Positions 7,660 through 15,822 of a stretch of DNA of 31,800 nt are shown here, one piece after another. The stretch comes from JBBQXY01 sp051004815 (GTDB lineage: Bacteria; Chloroflexota; Ktedonobacteria; Ktedonobacterales; Ktedonobacteraceae): NCBI GenBank assembly GCA_051004815.1, contig JBPCJY010000086.1:1-31800 (forward strand), read 5' to 3'. A model generated the notes under the pieces. The model was not told the DNA's origin. It saw only the letters and a program-made list of their open reading frames with translations, and ran no database searches. The position numbers and the translations under genes were made by a program. Within the stretch, counting starts at the first letter, position 1; each line of letters starts with the position of its first letter.

Positions 7660-8646
7660 ATGCCGCTGGCACATATCTGGACGGGCAAGGCATTGCAACC
7701 TGCCGCTCTGGCTGTACTGCAAGGGCTGGCTACAGTTGCCGTTAGCAAGGTAGGCGAACGCAATGATTGGTACGCGGAAGCAGCAACGGCTGATGCCATC
7801 ATTGTCGGGGGTGAAATCTTTGTGACCGGTGAGGTGATGGATCGCATCGGCCAACGCTTGCGGATCATCGCCCGTTCAGGGATTGGTGTCGATCGCGTTG
7901 ACCTGGACGCGGCAACTCAGCGCGGTATTATGGTAGTGAATACGCCCGATGGGCCAACCGAGTCCACGGCAGAACACGCCATTGCGCTGATGCTCAATCT
8001 TTGCAAGCAGGTGATGATAGGTGATCGTATCTTGCGTTCAGGGCAACCATTTCCGGAACATACAGAGCTGGCGACAGGCTCTGAGGTAGCGGGTGGAGTG
8101 TTAGGGTTAGTGGGCCTGGGACGCATTGGGAGCCGTGTCGCGGCTATCGCACGCGTTCTTGGCATGACGGTTCTGGCCTTTGACCCTTTCGTCACGCCTG
8201 AACGAGCCAGCGCGCTGGGCGTGGCACTGGTTCCCACGCTGGCGGAACTATTGCCGCGGGCGCAAGTGGTCTCGCTGCATTGTCCTTCCACTCCTGAAAC
8301 CTACCAACTTATGAATGCCGCAATGCTGAACCTGCTGCCCAAAGGAAGTTACCTGGTTAATGTCGCCCGTGGGGCGTTAATCGACGAGACCGCCCTGCTC
8401 GACGCATTGCGCTCAGGACAGCTGGCAGGTGCGGCATTGGATGTCTTTGACCCGGAGCCGCCCATGACCAATCATCCTCTCTTCACGCATCCCAACACCA
8501 TCTGCACGCCGCACATTGGCTCGTACACCGCCGCCAGTGTACTACGTATGCAGGTTATGGCTTGTGAGCAAATCGCCAGCGCATTGAGAGGTGAGCGACC
8601 AACGAATTTGGTGAATGCTACGGTGTGGGGACGACAGCGAGGGTGA
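7660..8646 (+). CDS. D-isomer-specific 2-hydroxyacid dehydrogenase
   Basis: A 328-aa NAD(P)-dependent oxidoreductase that converts a 2-keto acid and the D-2-hydroxy acid into each other. The Rossmann motif GLGRIGS is at 152-158, with Asp175 at the end of beta-2 favouring NAD. The catalytic triad is Arg237 (NVARGALID), Glu266 (DPEPP) and His285 (TPHIGSYT). It resembles phosphoglycerate dehydrogenase but lacks the ACT domain of full-length SerA, so I do not assign serA. Ribosome site AAGG lies upstream of the ATG. It is probably co-transcribed with the aldolase at 6840. A hairpin terminator follows at 8670-8698. Confidence 0.92.
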   Translation: MPLAHIWTGKALQPAALAVLQGLATVAVSKVGERNDWYAEAATADAIIVGGEIFVTGEVMDRIGQRLRIIARSGIGVDRVDLDAATQRGIMVVNTPDGPTESTAEHAIALMLNLCKQVMIGDRILRSGQPFPEHTELATGSEVAGGVLGLVGLGRIGSRVAAIARVLGMTVLAFDPFVTPERASALGVALVPTLAELLPRAQVVSLHCPSTPETYQLMNAAMLNLLPKGSYLVNVARGALIDETALLDALRSGQLAGAALDVFDPEPPMTNHPLFTHPNTICTPHIGSYTAASVLRMQVMACEQIASALRGERPTNLVNATVWGRQRG

Positions 8647-8669
8647 GTTGTTCTGGGTACAGATGGGTC

Positions 8670-8698
8670 AGGTAGAGGAGGCTTTGCCTTCTCTACCT
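8670..8698. terminator. Hairpin terminator between convergent genes
   Basis: A 13-bp stem (8670-8682 with 8686-8698, one G-U pair) with a 3-base loop lies between the convergent stops at 8646 and 8707. It can serve both genes, although neither side has a long T run. Confidence 0.6.
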
Positions 8699-8706
8699 AT
8701 CCGATA

Positions 8707-10125
8707 TTACTGCTCATTACGAATGTCGAATGGACGTAGGAAAATGGTTGGCGCGAATTTGAGGAAGGCCGATGGTGCCGTATTCAAGGTTGGGCCGAGG
8801 GCGGTCGCTTCCTTGTTCATGAGAGCAGGAGCGATAGAATTAGCCCAGGTGCCTGTTGCCAGGCGATGAATAAGTGTTTGGAAAGCTGTCACTGTCTCCG
8901 CGGGGGTAAAGGCACAGTGACCAGCACGATGGACGAACACCTGGCGCAACAGATTAGAGTCTCCTCTCCAATCCACCACACTTGCATATGCTTGCTCGTC
9001 CTGGTTGACGACAAGTCCATCACCAGTCGTGTGCATAGTCAGTACAGGCATATTTAGATCGCCATTGAAGGTGATGTACTTATTCAAGTACCCTACTGCT
9101 CCCGGATCAGCTTTGATGCGCTGAGTCGTAGTCAGGGTGTTCAGGTCCTGATTCAGATTCAAGCCAGCTTGTTTGTAGAGAGCTGAAACCTCGCGGCTAC
9201 TAGCTGAATGTGCCAGTTGCGTGCGGTAATCGACACCAGTATTCCACGAAGGGTTGCCACCTGCACGAGCCTCAAGTTCAACACGGGCCTCGAAGGCAAA
9301 GGCAAAGTCAACCTGACTTTCCCAGAGGAATTGATTCTGCTCCTGGGTGGTGTAGTCCATACTTCCAGGCTCAGGCGTGCTCGGATCAAACCAGCCAGGA
9401 ATGTCTGCTAAGGCGGAAGCTAGAGCGATACGAGCCTTGCCCTGGGGAGTCTTCTGTGCCGTCTCCACTATTGACTCAGCCTGATTGTAGGTACCTGTGG
9501 GATCGGTTATATGCACAATGGGCAGGGCATTCCCGGCCAGGAGGACATTGAAGGCAAAGGCACTATCGAGGGCCTGGTTCCACGTCCCAACTCCACCGGC
9601 GACCACGCCGCACATAGGCAAGGCACCGACGAAACGATCAGGATAGAGTTGAACCAGTCCAGCAGTGATGATGCCGCCGAGAGAGTGGCCCCAGGCAATC
9701 GTGCGGGTGGGATGGCCACAGGTCGCATTGAAGAAATCCAGCAAGGCGATCTGGTCGTGGAAGGCTTGCTGAAGTGCCCAGCCATTCTGACTATAGGAAG
9801 AGCCGGCAAGCGCATAGCCTTGCTGTAAAAGTGCCGCTTCAGTCAGAGCATCACCAGCATCTGGTGCAGGATTGAGCAGAGCCTGTCCGGGAAATACATA
9901 GCCATGGCTGTAGAGAACCAGTGTTCCCTGCCAGTTCGAGGGGACGGAAATAGTGTAGTAGGCTCCTCCAAGTTGTCCATGGAGGACGTTTGTCCCACTG
10001 GGGTTGACGCATTTGCTGGAAAGTTGGGCAACGTTGGTTTCAGCGTGAACACTTTTGGTGAAAATCGCCGATGAGCTGCTTAGCAGAGTAAGCAGCATGA
10101 ACAGGAAGAGCAGACGCCATTTCAT
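8707..10125 (-). CDS. Secreted alpha/beta hydrolase
   Basis: A 472-aa protein with a Sec signal peptide: MKWR, then a hydrophobic stretch 5-20, with likely cleavage after VHA at 28. An alpha/beta-hydrolase domain follows. The nucleophile Ser148 sits in GHSLGG, the acid is likely Asp369 (TTGDGLV), and the base His403 (HRAGHC). The oxyanion region HGYVF is near 74-78. It is probably an extracellular esterase, lipase or peptidase; substrate unknown. The large insert between strands (about 170-330) is a lid or cap. Ribosome site AGAGG lies 9 bases upstream. It appears to be a single-gene unit. The C-terminal about 60 residues after the catalytic His form a tail of unknown role. Confidence 0.85.
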   Translation of the reverse strand: MKWRLLFLFMLLTLLSSSSAIFTKSVHAETNVAQLSSKCVNPSGTNVLHGQLGGAYYTISVPSNWQGTLVLYSHGYVFPGQALLNPAPDAGDALTEAALLQQGYALAGSSYSQNGWALQQAFHDQIALLDFFNATCGHPTRTIAWGHSLGGIITAGLVQLYPDRFVGALPMCGVVAGGVGTWNQALDSAFAFNVLLAGNALPIVHITDPTGTYNQAESIVETAQKTPQGKARIALASALADIPGWFDPSTPEPGSMDYTTQEQNQFLWESQVDFAFAFEARVELEARAGGNPSWNTGVDYRTQLAHSASSREVSALYKQAGLNLNQDLNTLTTTQRIKADPGAVGYLNKYITFNGDLNMPVLTMHTTGDGLVVNQDEQAYASVVDWRGDSNLLRQVFVHRAGHCAFTPAETVTAFQTLIHRLATGTWANSIAPALMNKEATALGPTLNTAPSAFLKFAPTIFLRPFDIRNEQ

Positions 10126-10260
10126 GATCTGAACCTCTTTTCTGTATAGGCATAGTGATAGTACTTGCCTTTTCTGCTTCCCCCCTGAAAGAATACCAGC
10201 AACTAGAGGTTAAAGTCAACATTTATGCGTATGGTAATACTACTTTCCGACAGTTTTTCA

Positions 10261-11304
10261 TCAGTATGCAACAAACAGATACTCTTGTACTGTGTTGTTC
10301 TGGTTGTCTAGCTTGTGAGCATGGGTGCCGAACGAATATTTATGTTCGATCAGATGCACTTTGACGTTACCTTTTATCTGCTTGAGCATCGCGGTTAATT
10401 CTTCACGGTTTGGCAGAGAGTTGGAGGAATAGGACACGACTATAATGCTGTCTGCGAACTTTTGTAAAAGACGTTCAAATGCGCCGTAGACCTCTGTGCG
10501 GGAGTCAAAAGGAGTTAAATATTTGCGTAGCTTTTTTGTCTTGGTATGATGCAGGATTTCAACCCCTTGCCAATAACAACTTAATCCTTCAACGAAATGA
10601 TAGCGACGCAAGTAATCGTTATCAGAGAGCGGAGTATAATACGGTGGGTCTAAATACGCTAAATCTGCTGTCACATCTAAACTAAAGACATTCTGGTTTA
10701 GAGCAAGATTAGGTTGACCGTTATCAAATACCGCTGCATTCAAAAGTACGATGGCTTCAAGAAATTGTTCACGCAATGAGAGTTTGAGATCTCTTCGACC
10801 ATCATCGTAACGTTGTCCTACATAGGTAAAGACACCACGAGGACGGCGTTTAACGCATGCTCTATTCAGGGCAGATAAGGCTAACGACTGTTTGAAGGAT
10901 GAAGTCAATCGCTGAATGTTGGCAATAGTGTTATCAAGGAAGAGGTTGTCTTCATCAGCAAAATAGAGTCCCTGAAAAGTCTCCTGGATAAAGTTTTGCC
11001 TCTGATCGTTGGGTGCTAAGAGTATGGATATGTCGCTCTCGGTGAGCGTTTCATGAGCATTGGCCACCAGCGCATTCACCATATGATAGGAGTATTTCGA
11101 AAAGTCATTCGCAATAACCGTTTTCCCTTTGCGCTTAAACATATGGCTCACGCAACCACTGCCGCTAAAGGCATCCAGAACGGTCGTAAACGGTAAAGGC
11201 TCTACGGCGTCCCAAATAGCGGGGAGGATTCCTTGTTTACTTCCCATAAAGCGAGTTGGTGGGTAGTCTGGATAGTCTGGCGGTGTGTCGAATAGGGTCC
11301 ACAT
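10261..11304 (-). CDS. D12-class N6-adenine DNA methyltransferase (second of an overlapping pair)
   Basis: A 347-aa DNA adenine methyltransferase of the D12 (MethyltransfD12) class. The N-terminal RFMGSKQGILP at 18-28 is the family's lysine-containing motif. LDAFSGSGCVS at 43-53 is the AdoMet-binding motif I, and DPPY at 219-222 is catalytic motif IV. It starts 103 bases inside the upstream methyltransferase gene in another frame. The ATG is supported by AGAGG at 10-base spacing, and the next Met (20) falls inside the conserved motif. I see no restriction endonuclease beside the pair. Low-GC composition relative to its neighbours fits acquisition by transfer. Confidence 0.88.
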   Translation of the reverse strand: MWTLFDTPPDYPDYPPTRFMGSKQGILPAIWDAVEPLPFTTVLDAFSGSGCVSHMFKRKGKTVIANDFSKYSYHMVNALVANAHETLTESDISILLAPNDQRQNFIQETFQGLYFADEDNLFLDNTIANIQRLTSSFKQSLALSALNRACVKRRPRGVFTYVGQRYDDGRRDLKLSLREQFLEAIVLLNAAVFDNGQPNLALNQNVFSLDVTADLAYLDPPYYTPLSDNDYLRRYHFVEGLSCYWQGVEILHHTKTKKLRKYLTPFDSRTEVYGAFERLLQKFADSIIVVSYSSNSLPNREELTAMLKQIKGNVKVHLIEHKYSFGTHAHKLDNQNNTVQEYLFVAY

Positions 11305-12113
11305 ACTACAAGTACCTCTTTTACTTCGCCCCGTTTCAGTGGGTCTTTATTAATGTTGCGCTTTGCCAAAACCTCAATGATCTGGCAACCACTGTAAATA
11401 TCAAAAATAAAATCACAGTGTGAATTACTTACCAGTACATGGCAACCTTGTTGTGCAAGTTTCTTCGCCATCTTAGCTAAAGCGTGCTGGTCATCCACAT
11501 AAAAGAACTCCACGGTGTAGCGTTTAAAATCAGAATATTTAGAGACAGGATGGTATGGAGGATCGATGTAGATAAAATCTCCTGGCTTCGCATAGTGCTG
11601 TAATGTATCTAGATAATCGGCACAACGTAATTCTGCATTCCTTAACGCATAGCTAGCTGCTCTGAGACGTTCCGGATCACAAATGAGCGGATTCGTGTAC
11701 CTGCCAAAAGGAACGTTGAACTGGCCCCGTTTGTTGACACGATACAACCCGTTATAGCATGTCCGATTGAGGTAGATCATCCGCGCAGCACGCAAAACAG
11801 GGTCTTCTGGCGTCTCTGCTCTCATAGCGTAATAAAACTCTTCAGAATACTGATAGGAGTTTAATACATTTATTAGATCCTCGACCTGATCGCGCACCAT
11901 TGTATAACAGTTGATGAGTTCTGGATTAGAGTCGGCCAGCACAGCCTTTGTGGGTTGTAACTCGAAAAAGAGTGCGCCTCCACCGATAAAGGGTTCGATA
12001 TAGGTATCAAAGTGCGCAGGAATGTAGTTAAGCATTACTGGGAGCAGTTGTGTTTTGCCGCCCACCCATTTTAAAAATGGAGAGGCGTGGCGTACAAGAT
12101 GCGAAATAGCCAT
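11202..12113 (-). CDS. Dam-like D12-class N6-adenine DNA methyltransferase (first of the pair)
   Basis: A 303-aa Dam-like enzyme: PFLKWVGGKTQLLP at 12-25, YIEPFIGGGALFF at 38-50 (motif I), NRTCYNGLYRVN at 116-127, and catalytic DPPY at 184-187. These match the Dam/DpnM class that methylates adenine. I prefer the ATG at 12113; the frame stays open to a TTG at 12149, but neither has a strong ribosome site. The last 34 codons overlap the next methyltransferase gene and read as a tail beyond the core domain. Two different enzymes in tandem is the arrangement expected for modification of an asymmetric site, one per strand, but this is inference. Confidence 0.88.
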   Translation of the reverse strand: MAISHLVRHASPFLKWVGGKTQLLPVMLNYIPAHFDTYIEPFIGGGALFFELQPTKAVLADSNPELINCYTMVRDQVEDLINVLNSYQYSEEFYYAMRAETPEDPVLRAARMIYLNRTCYNGLYRVNKRGQFNVPFGRYTNPLICDPERLRAASYALRNAELRCADYLDTLQHYAKPGDFIYIDPPYHPVSKYSDFKRYTVEFFYVDDQHALAKMAKKLAQQGCHVLVSNSHCDFIFDIYSGCQIIEVLAKRNINKDPLKRGEVKEVLVVCGPYSTHRQTIQTTHQLALWEVNKESSPLFGTP

Positions 12114-12360
12114 TTTTCTATCTTTCAAAAATTGTTGTCCTGTGAGCAATTGTACACAGAAGATAGCGACTTGGCAACAGTCCTTATGCCAAATGTTCTA
12201 TTTCCTTCTCAACTTCTTTCAGACAGAGGCGGGAAACATTCGGAAGAGACAAGGGGGGCCAGATACGAATGGAGGAATGCCATTGCCAACAAAAGCGTTA
12301 TGATAATAACAGGGCATGCCATACTTAAATTTTAGAGAGAATACTCAAAGGAGAGCTAAC

Positions 12361-12906
12361 ATGAAACAGGCAGAGAACCCGCAGCAATTCATCGCACTTT
12401 TACGCGGGTTGCGTGCGGTACGACAGTTTCGATCGGAGGCGATACCGCAGGAGGTGATTGACGCGATACTGAATGTGGCGCGTTGGTCGGGGACAGCCAG
12501 TAATCGGCAGCATTGGGAGTTGGTTGTCGCGCAAAAGAGGGAGACACTCCAGGCGTTGGCACAGTGCGAGGGCTATGCACAACATGTGGCAGGAGCCGCC
12601 GTGGGTATCGTGCTGGTGATGGCTGGTGATGCGGGGCTGGTTGACCAGGAGACCTATGACGAGGGCAGATTGAGCGAGCGTATCATGTTGGCAGCCGAGG
12701 CGTATGGTGTCGGCTCGTGCATTGGCTGGCTGCGGGGGCAAGGCAGAACGGAGGCCAAAACACTGCTCGGTATCCCACAAGAACGCCTGGTACGCACGAT
12801 TATTTCGCTGGGCTATCCCGATGAAGCGGCGCGACAGGCACGTCCCAAAAATACTCATGCACGAAAACCTCTGCCGGAGCTTGTGCATTTCGAACGCTAT
12901 TCATAG
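12361..12906 (+). CDS. Nitroreductase-family protein
   Basis: A 181-aa FMN-dependent oxidoreductase of the nitroreductase fold. The N-terminal RAVRQFRSEAIPQEVIDAIL at 18-37 and WSGTASNRQHW at 42-52 are the FMN-phosphate binding and SxxNxQxW-like motifs. The C-terminal GVGSCIGWLRG followed by LGIP and ISLGYP complete the family pattern. The ATG at 12361 has AAAGGAGAG 6 bases upstream; an upstream in-frame Met lacks one. It is a stand-alone gene between the methyltransferases and an M20 peptidase. The physiological substrate is unknown. Confidence 0.87.
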   Translation: MKQAENPQQFIALLRGLRAVRQFRSEAIPQEVIDAILNVARWSGTASNRQHWELVVAQKRETLQALAQCEGYAQHVAGAAVGIVLVMAGDAGLVDQETYDEGRLSERIMLAAEAYGVGSCIGWLRGQGRTEAKTLLGIPQERLVRTIISLGYPDEAARQARPKNTHARKPLPELVHFERYS

Positions 12907-12973
12907 GGGCAAGCCATACCAGGTGCAATGATGGGCATGAACCAATGAATGCGGACAATCCACCACCAGGACG

Positions 12974-13011
12974 GGCCGATCAATCGGCGGTGGGCGCGAT
13001 AAATCGGCCCC
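12974..13011. repeat. Short palindromic repeat, possible terminator between convergent genes
   Basis: GGGCCGAT (12974-12981) pairs with ATCGGCCC (13004-13011). The loop holds a second ATCGGC, so alternative stems are possible (GCCGAT-CA-ATCGGC). It lies between the nitroreductase stop and the M20 peptidase stop. It may be a dispersed REP-like palindrome that also stops transcription. Confidence 0.5.
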
Positions 13012-13020
13012 TACAGCCTG

Positions 13021-14160
13021 TCATTGGGTAAGCAATGTGCAGGCCTCGATGCAGAGGCGGGTAAGCTGGGCCAGGCCATTGCCAATGGGCGGGATATAGA
13101 GGAACTCTTCAAGGGTATGCATGCGTTCTACCTGCGTGATGCCAATGCATACGGCTGGAATATTGAGGCTGATTGGGATATTGGCATCGGTACTGGAGGC
13201 ACCGTATGCTGGTTCTATACCTAACCAGGTAATTGCCGCGGCGGCAAGCTGCACTAAGGGATCAGATTGGCTGCGTTCGCCTGCTGGACGCTCACCCAGT
13301 ACCTCAATCTCTGTTGTCAGGCCAGCACCGGCACGCTGTGCAACGATTGTTCGTACCTCATCGGCAACGCGATTGAGGGCGGTAATATCGGTCGAACGTA
13401 TATCAAGTAGGGCGGAGGCATGCGCGGCGATGGTGTTGACGCTGGTGCCACCTTCGATGATACCGACATTAAAGGTCGTCTTTGGTTGCTGCGGAACTGA
13501 CAGTTCCGCGATGGCAGCGATGATGCGGCCCAGCCCGTGGATCGCGCTTGGTGTGCCGAATGCTCCATATGAATGTCCACCTGTCCCGCGCACAGTGATG
13601 CGCCAGCGTTTAGAGCCAACCGCGCCATGAGTAATATTACCAAGATTGCCATCGATGGCGATGACCGCACCCAATTGCTCGCGGTAACGTTCGACAGCAG
13701 TGCGTGCGCCGAGGAGATTTCCCAGGCCCTCCTCGCCTACGTCGGCCACCGCGACGATATCGACAGAGGTAGTTTGCGCTAATTCATCGAGGATATCCAA
13801 CGCGCTAATCATGGCGGCTACATTCACACTGTTGTCGCCGATGCCGGGGCCACGCAAGATATCTCCCTGGCGCACGACAGAAATAGGTGTTGTTTGTGGA
13901 AATACTGTATCAGTGTGGGCAAGTAGCATCAGCACTGGCCCCTGTTCGCGCTTGCCACGGCGGACGTAGACGTTCCCGACGGCATCAATTTCGGGTGTAT
14001 AGCCGCGTTCTTGCCAGAGTGAGGCCACCAGTTGTGCGCGTTCCCGCTCATTTCCTGTTGGTGCGGGAACCTCACAGATACGTTGCGTAAGTTCTGTCAC
14101 CGCTTCGGTGCGTTTCGCGGCAGCAGCACGTAGTTGATTCAATTCAGATGGCGATAACAT
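13021..14160 (-). CDS. M20-family metallopeptidase/deacylase
   Basis: A 379-aa cytosolic zinc hydrolase of the ArgE/DapE/CPG2 (M20) family, removing an acyl or amino-acid group from a peptide or amide. Metal and catalytic residues are His82 and Asp84 (AHTDTV), Asp109 (GIGDNS), Glu143/Glu144 (GEEGLGN), Asp170 (IDG) and a C-terminal His in MHTLEEF. His196 in GTGGHSYG marks the dimerisation/lid domain. Length is normal. Ribosome site GGAAAG is about 8 bases upstream of the ATG. It is divergent from the cyclase-family gene at 14267 across about 106 bases. The substrate is unassigned. Confidence 0.9.
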   Translation of the reverse strand: MLSPSELNQLRAAAAKRTEAVTELTQRICEVPAPTGNERERAQLVASLWQERGYTPEIDAVGNVYVRRGKREQGPVLMLLAHTDTVFPQTTPISVVRQGDILRGPGIGDNSVNVAAMISALDILDELAQTTSVDIVAVADVGEEGLGNLLGARTAVERYREQLGAVIAIDGNLGNITHGAVGSKRWRITVRGTGGHSYGAFGTPSAIHGLGRIIAAIAELSVPQQPKTTFNVGIIEGGTSVNTIAAHASALLDIRSTDITALNRVADEVRTIVAQRAGAGLTTEIEVLGERPAGERSQSDPLVQLAAAAITWLGIEPAYGASSTDANIPISLNIPAVCIGITQVERMHTLEEFLYIPPIGNGLAQLTRLCIEACTLLTQ

Positions 14161-14266
14161 AGACAGCTTTCCTTCCTCTAGTTACCCATTCTATGTGATA
14201 GTCTTTAGAAGCATATACTAGCAAACATCCTTGTGGGCTGCAAGGAAAGCTTGTAGGAGGGGAACT

Positions 14267-15055
14267 ATGAATATATCGTCTAACGCACGTATTTACGATC
14301 TTGAGCAGCCGCGCTACTTTGGAGCACCGATATTTCCAAATCACGCGCCGGGATACGTGTACACGCTGCATGCCCATCACGAAGCGGGGACGGGAAGTGC
14401 GCGAACGAGTGCCTCTGGTTTTATGTATACGACGGAGCATTCGGGTACCCATATCGATGCTTTGTGTCACCAGGCCGAGGATTTACACTTATATGGTGGA
14501 CGCGAGGTGGATGCCAGTGTGCAAACGTCGCGTGGTTTCACAGCATTGGGGGCGGAAACCATTGCGCCATTGATTGCACGCGGAGTCTTGCTGGACATCG
14601 CTCGGCAGCGGGGAGTGGAGCGTATAGGAGTGGGAAATCCAATGCAGCAGGATGAGCTGGAAGCGGCGGCGCAAAAGCAGGGTGTCGCGATAGGTGAGGG
14701 AGATGTTGTACTGCTACGCACGGGCAATGGTGCGCTCTGGCATGATCCGACCGTGTATCTGCAAGCGGGCGGGGCGAGTGCTGGTGCGTCCTCCTGGCTT
14801 GCCAGCAGAGGCGTGCAAGCGGTAGGAGCGGACAATGTGGCCTGGGACGAAGTGGGCGTTGTCGATCCCGATCTGCAAGTGGCACTACCCGGTCATATGA
14901 TCTTGCTGGTACGCCATGGCATCTATATCATCGAGAACCTCTATCTGGAGGAACTGGCTCGCACGCAATGCTACGAATTTACCTTCATCTGCCTGCCACT
15001 CAAGCTGCGAGGAGCGACAGGTTCGCCTGTGCGCCCTATCGCACTAGCAGAGTGA
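14267..15055 (+). CDS. Metal-dependent cyclase-family hydrolase (kynurenine formamidase-like)
   Basis: A 262-aa member of the cyclase/KynB family. The metal-binding signature HSGTHIDALCH lies at 58-68 (His58, His62, Asp64, His68). The C-terminal IYIIENLYLEEL fits the family's conserved strand. The family includes arylformamidases and isatin hydrolase, so an amide or lactone hydrolase acting on a small ring compound is likely. The ATG at 14267 has TAGGAGGGG a few bases upstream; the frame is open 12 codons further up but without such a site. It lies near an M20 peptidase and an SHMT-like enzyme, which suggests amino-acid or amide breakdown. Confidence 0.87.
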   Translation: MNISSNARIYDLEQPRYFGAPIFPNHAPGYVYTLHAHHEAGTGSARTSASGFMYTTEHSGTHIDALCHQAEDLHLYGGREVDASVQTSRGFTALGAETIAPLIARGVLLDIARQRGVERIGVGNPMQQDELEAAAQKQGVAIGEGDVVLLRTGNGALWHDPTVYLQAGGASAGASSWLASRGVQAVGADNVAWDEVGVVDPDLQVALPGHMILLVRHGIYIIENLYLEELARTQCYEFTFICLPLKLRGATGSPVRPIALAE

Positions 15056-15131
15056 AAGCACGAATTGGGTAGAAGATTGCCAGGGCTGTTAAAATAGTGC
15101 CATGAGAGTTGGAAACTGAAAGGGAAAAGAT

Positions 15132-15773
15132 ATGCCACGAGATGAACGAAAACACCAGAAAGCACTGATGAAAAAGAGAAGCAAGCAAAAAGCGGGTTCA
15201 TCCCATAGATCACCGCAAGAGGCAGCCATGCCATTATCCAAACAGACTATTATTCATCGTGCACGCAGCTATCCAATCGAGGAATGCTTGATCAGTAGCG
15301 ATTGGGAACGGGGATCGGGACTTGTACAGATTATTTTGGCGCGACAGCAACCTGATGGTGATATTTGTTTTGGTGTCTACCTGGTTGATAAGTACTGCCT
15401 GGGGCTTAAAAATACGTTTGCCAGGACTGGTTTTTCGCGGACTCGTTATGAGAACGAAGCCAGTGGTAGGATTTTCCGCGAGGTCGAAGCGGTGACGTGT
15501 CCGCTCGAGTTGGCGCACCAGATGATTTATGCATCGATTGACTACGCAGCGCAATTTGGCTTCGAGCCGCAAGCGGATTTTGCGCTTTCGCAATTTTTGC
15601 TGGCACCACGCGGTGAGTTGAAGGAGCCTTACAAGTTGACGTTTGGTTTAAATGGGAAGCCCTTCTTTGTGGCGGGGCCGCGTGATAATGCCTTACGTAT
15701 TATCAGGCAACTTGAGAAGACTGCTGGGCCAGGAAATTTTGATTATCTAGCAATGACTCCTCCTGGGTTCTAA
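15132..15773 (+). CDS. Conserved protein of unknown function
   Basis: A 213-aa soluble protein with a very basic N terminus (Lys/Arg-rich residues 3-22). A compact domain from about 33 contains DWERGSGLVQIILARQQPDG, VYLVDKYCLGLKNTF and LAHQMIYASIDYAAQFGF. The wording is that of a widely conserved uncharacterised family, but I cannot name it. There are no membrane segments or recognisable catalytic motifs. Ribosome site AGGGAAAAG lies just upstream of the ATG; an internal Met at 15228 is an alternative start that would remove the basic leader. The SHMT-like gene starts 49 bases downstream. Confidence 0.75.
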   Translation: MPRDERKHQKALMKKRSKQKAGSSHRSPQEAAMPLSKQTIIHRARSYPIEECLISSDWERGSGLVQIILARQQPDGDICFGVYLVDKYCLGLKNTFARTGFSRTRYENEASGRIFREVEAVTCPLELAHQMIYASIDYAAQFGFEPQADFALSQFLLAPRGELKEPYKLTFGLNGKPFFVAGPRDNALRIIRQLEKTAGPGNFDYLAMTPPGF

Positions 15774-15822
15774 ACTATCTTCATCTCTAAACATCTTGAC
15801 CAGTGTATAAGGAGATTAACGA

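Noticed and set aside
10261..12113. Complete restriction-modification system
   Set aside because: Only methyltransferases are present. The flanks 10126-10260 and 12114-12360 hold no credible endonuclease gene.
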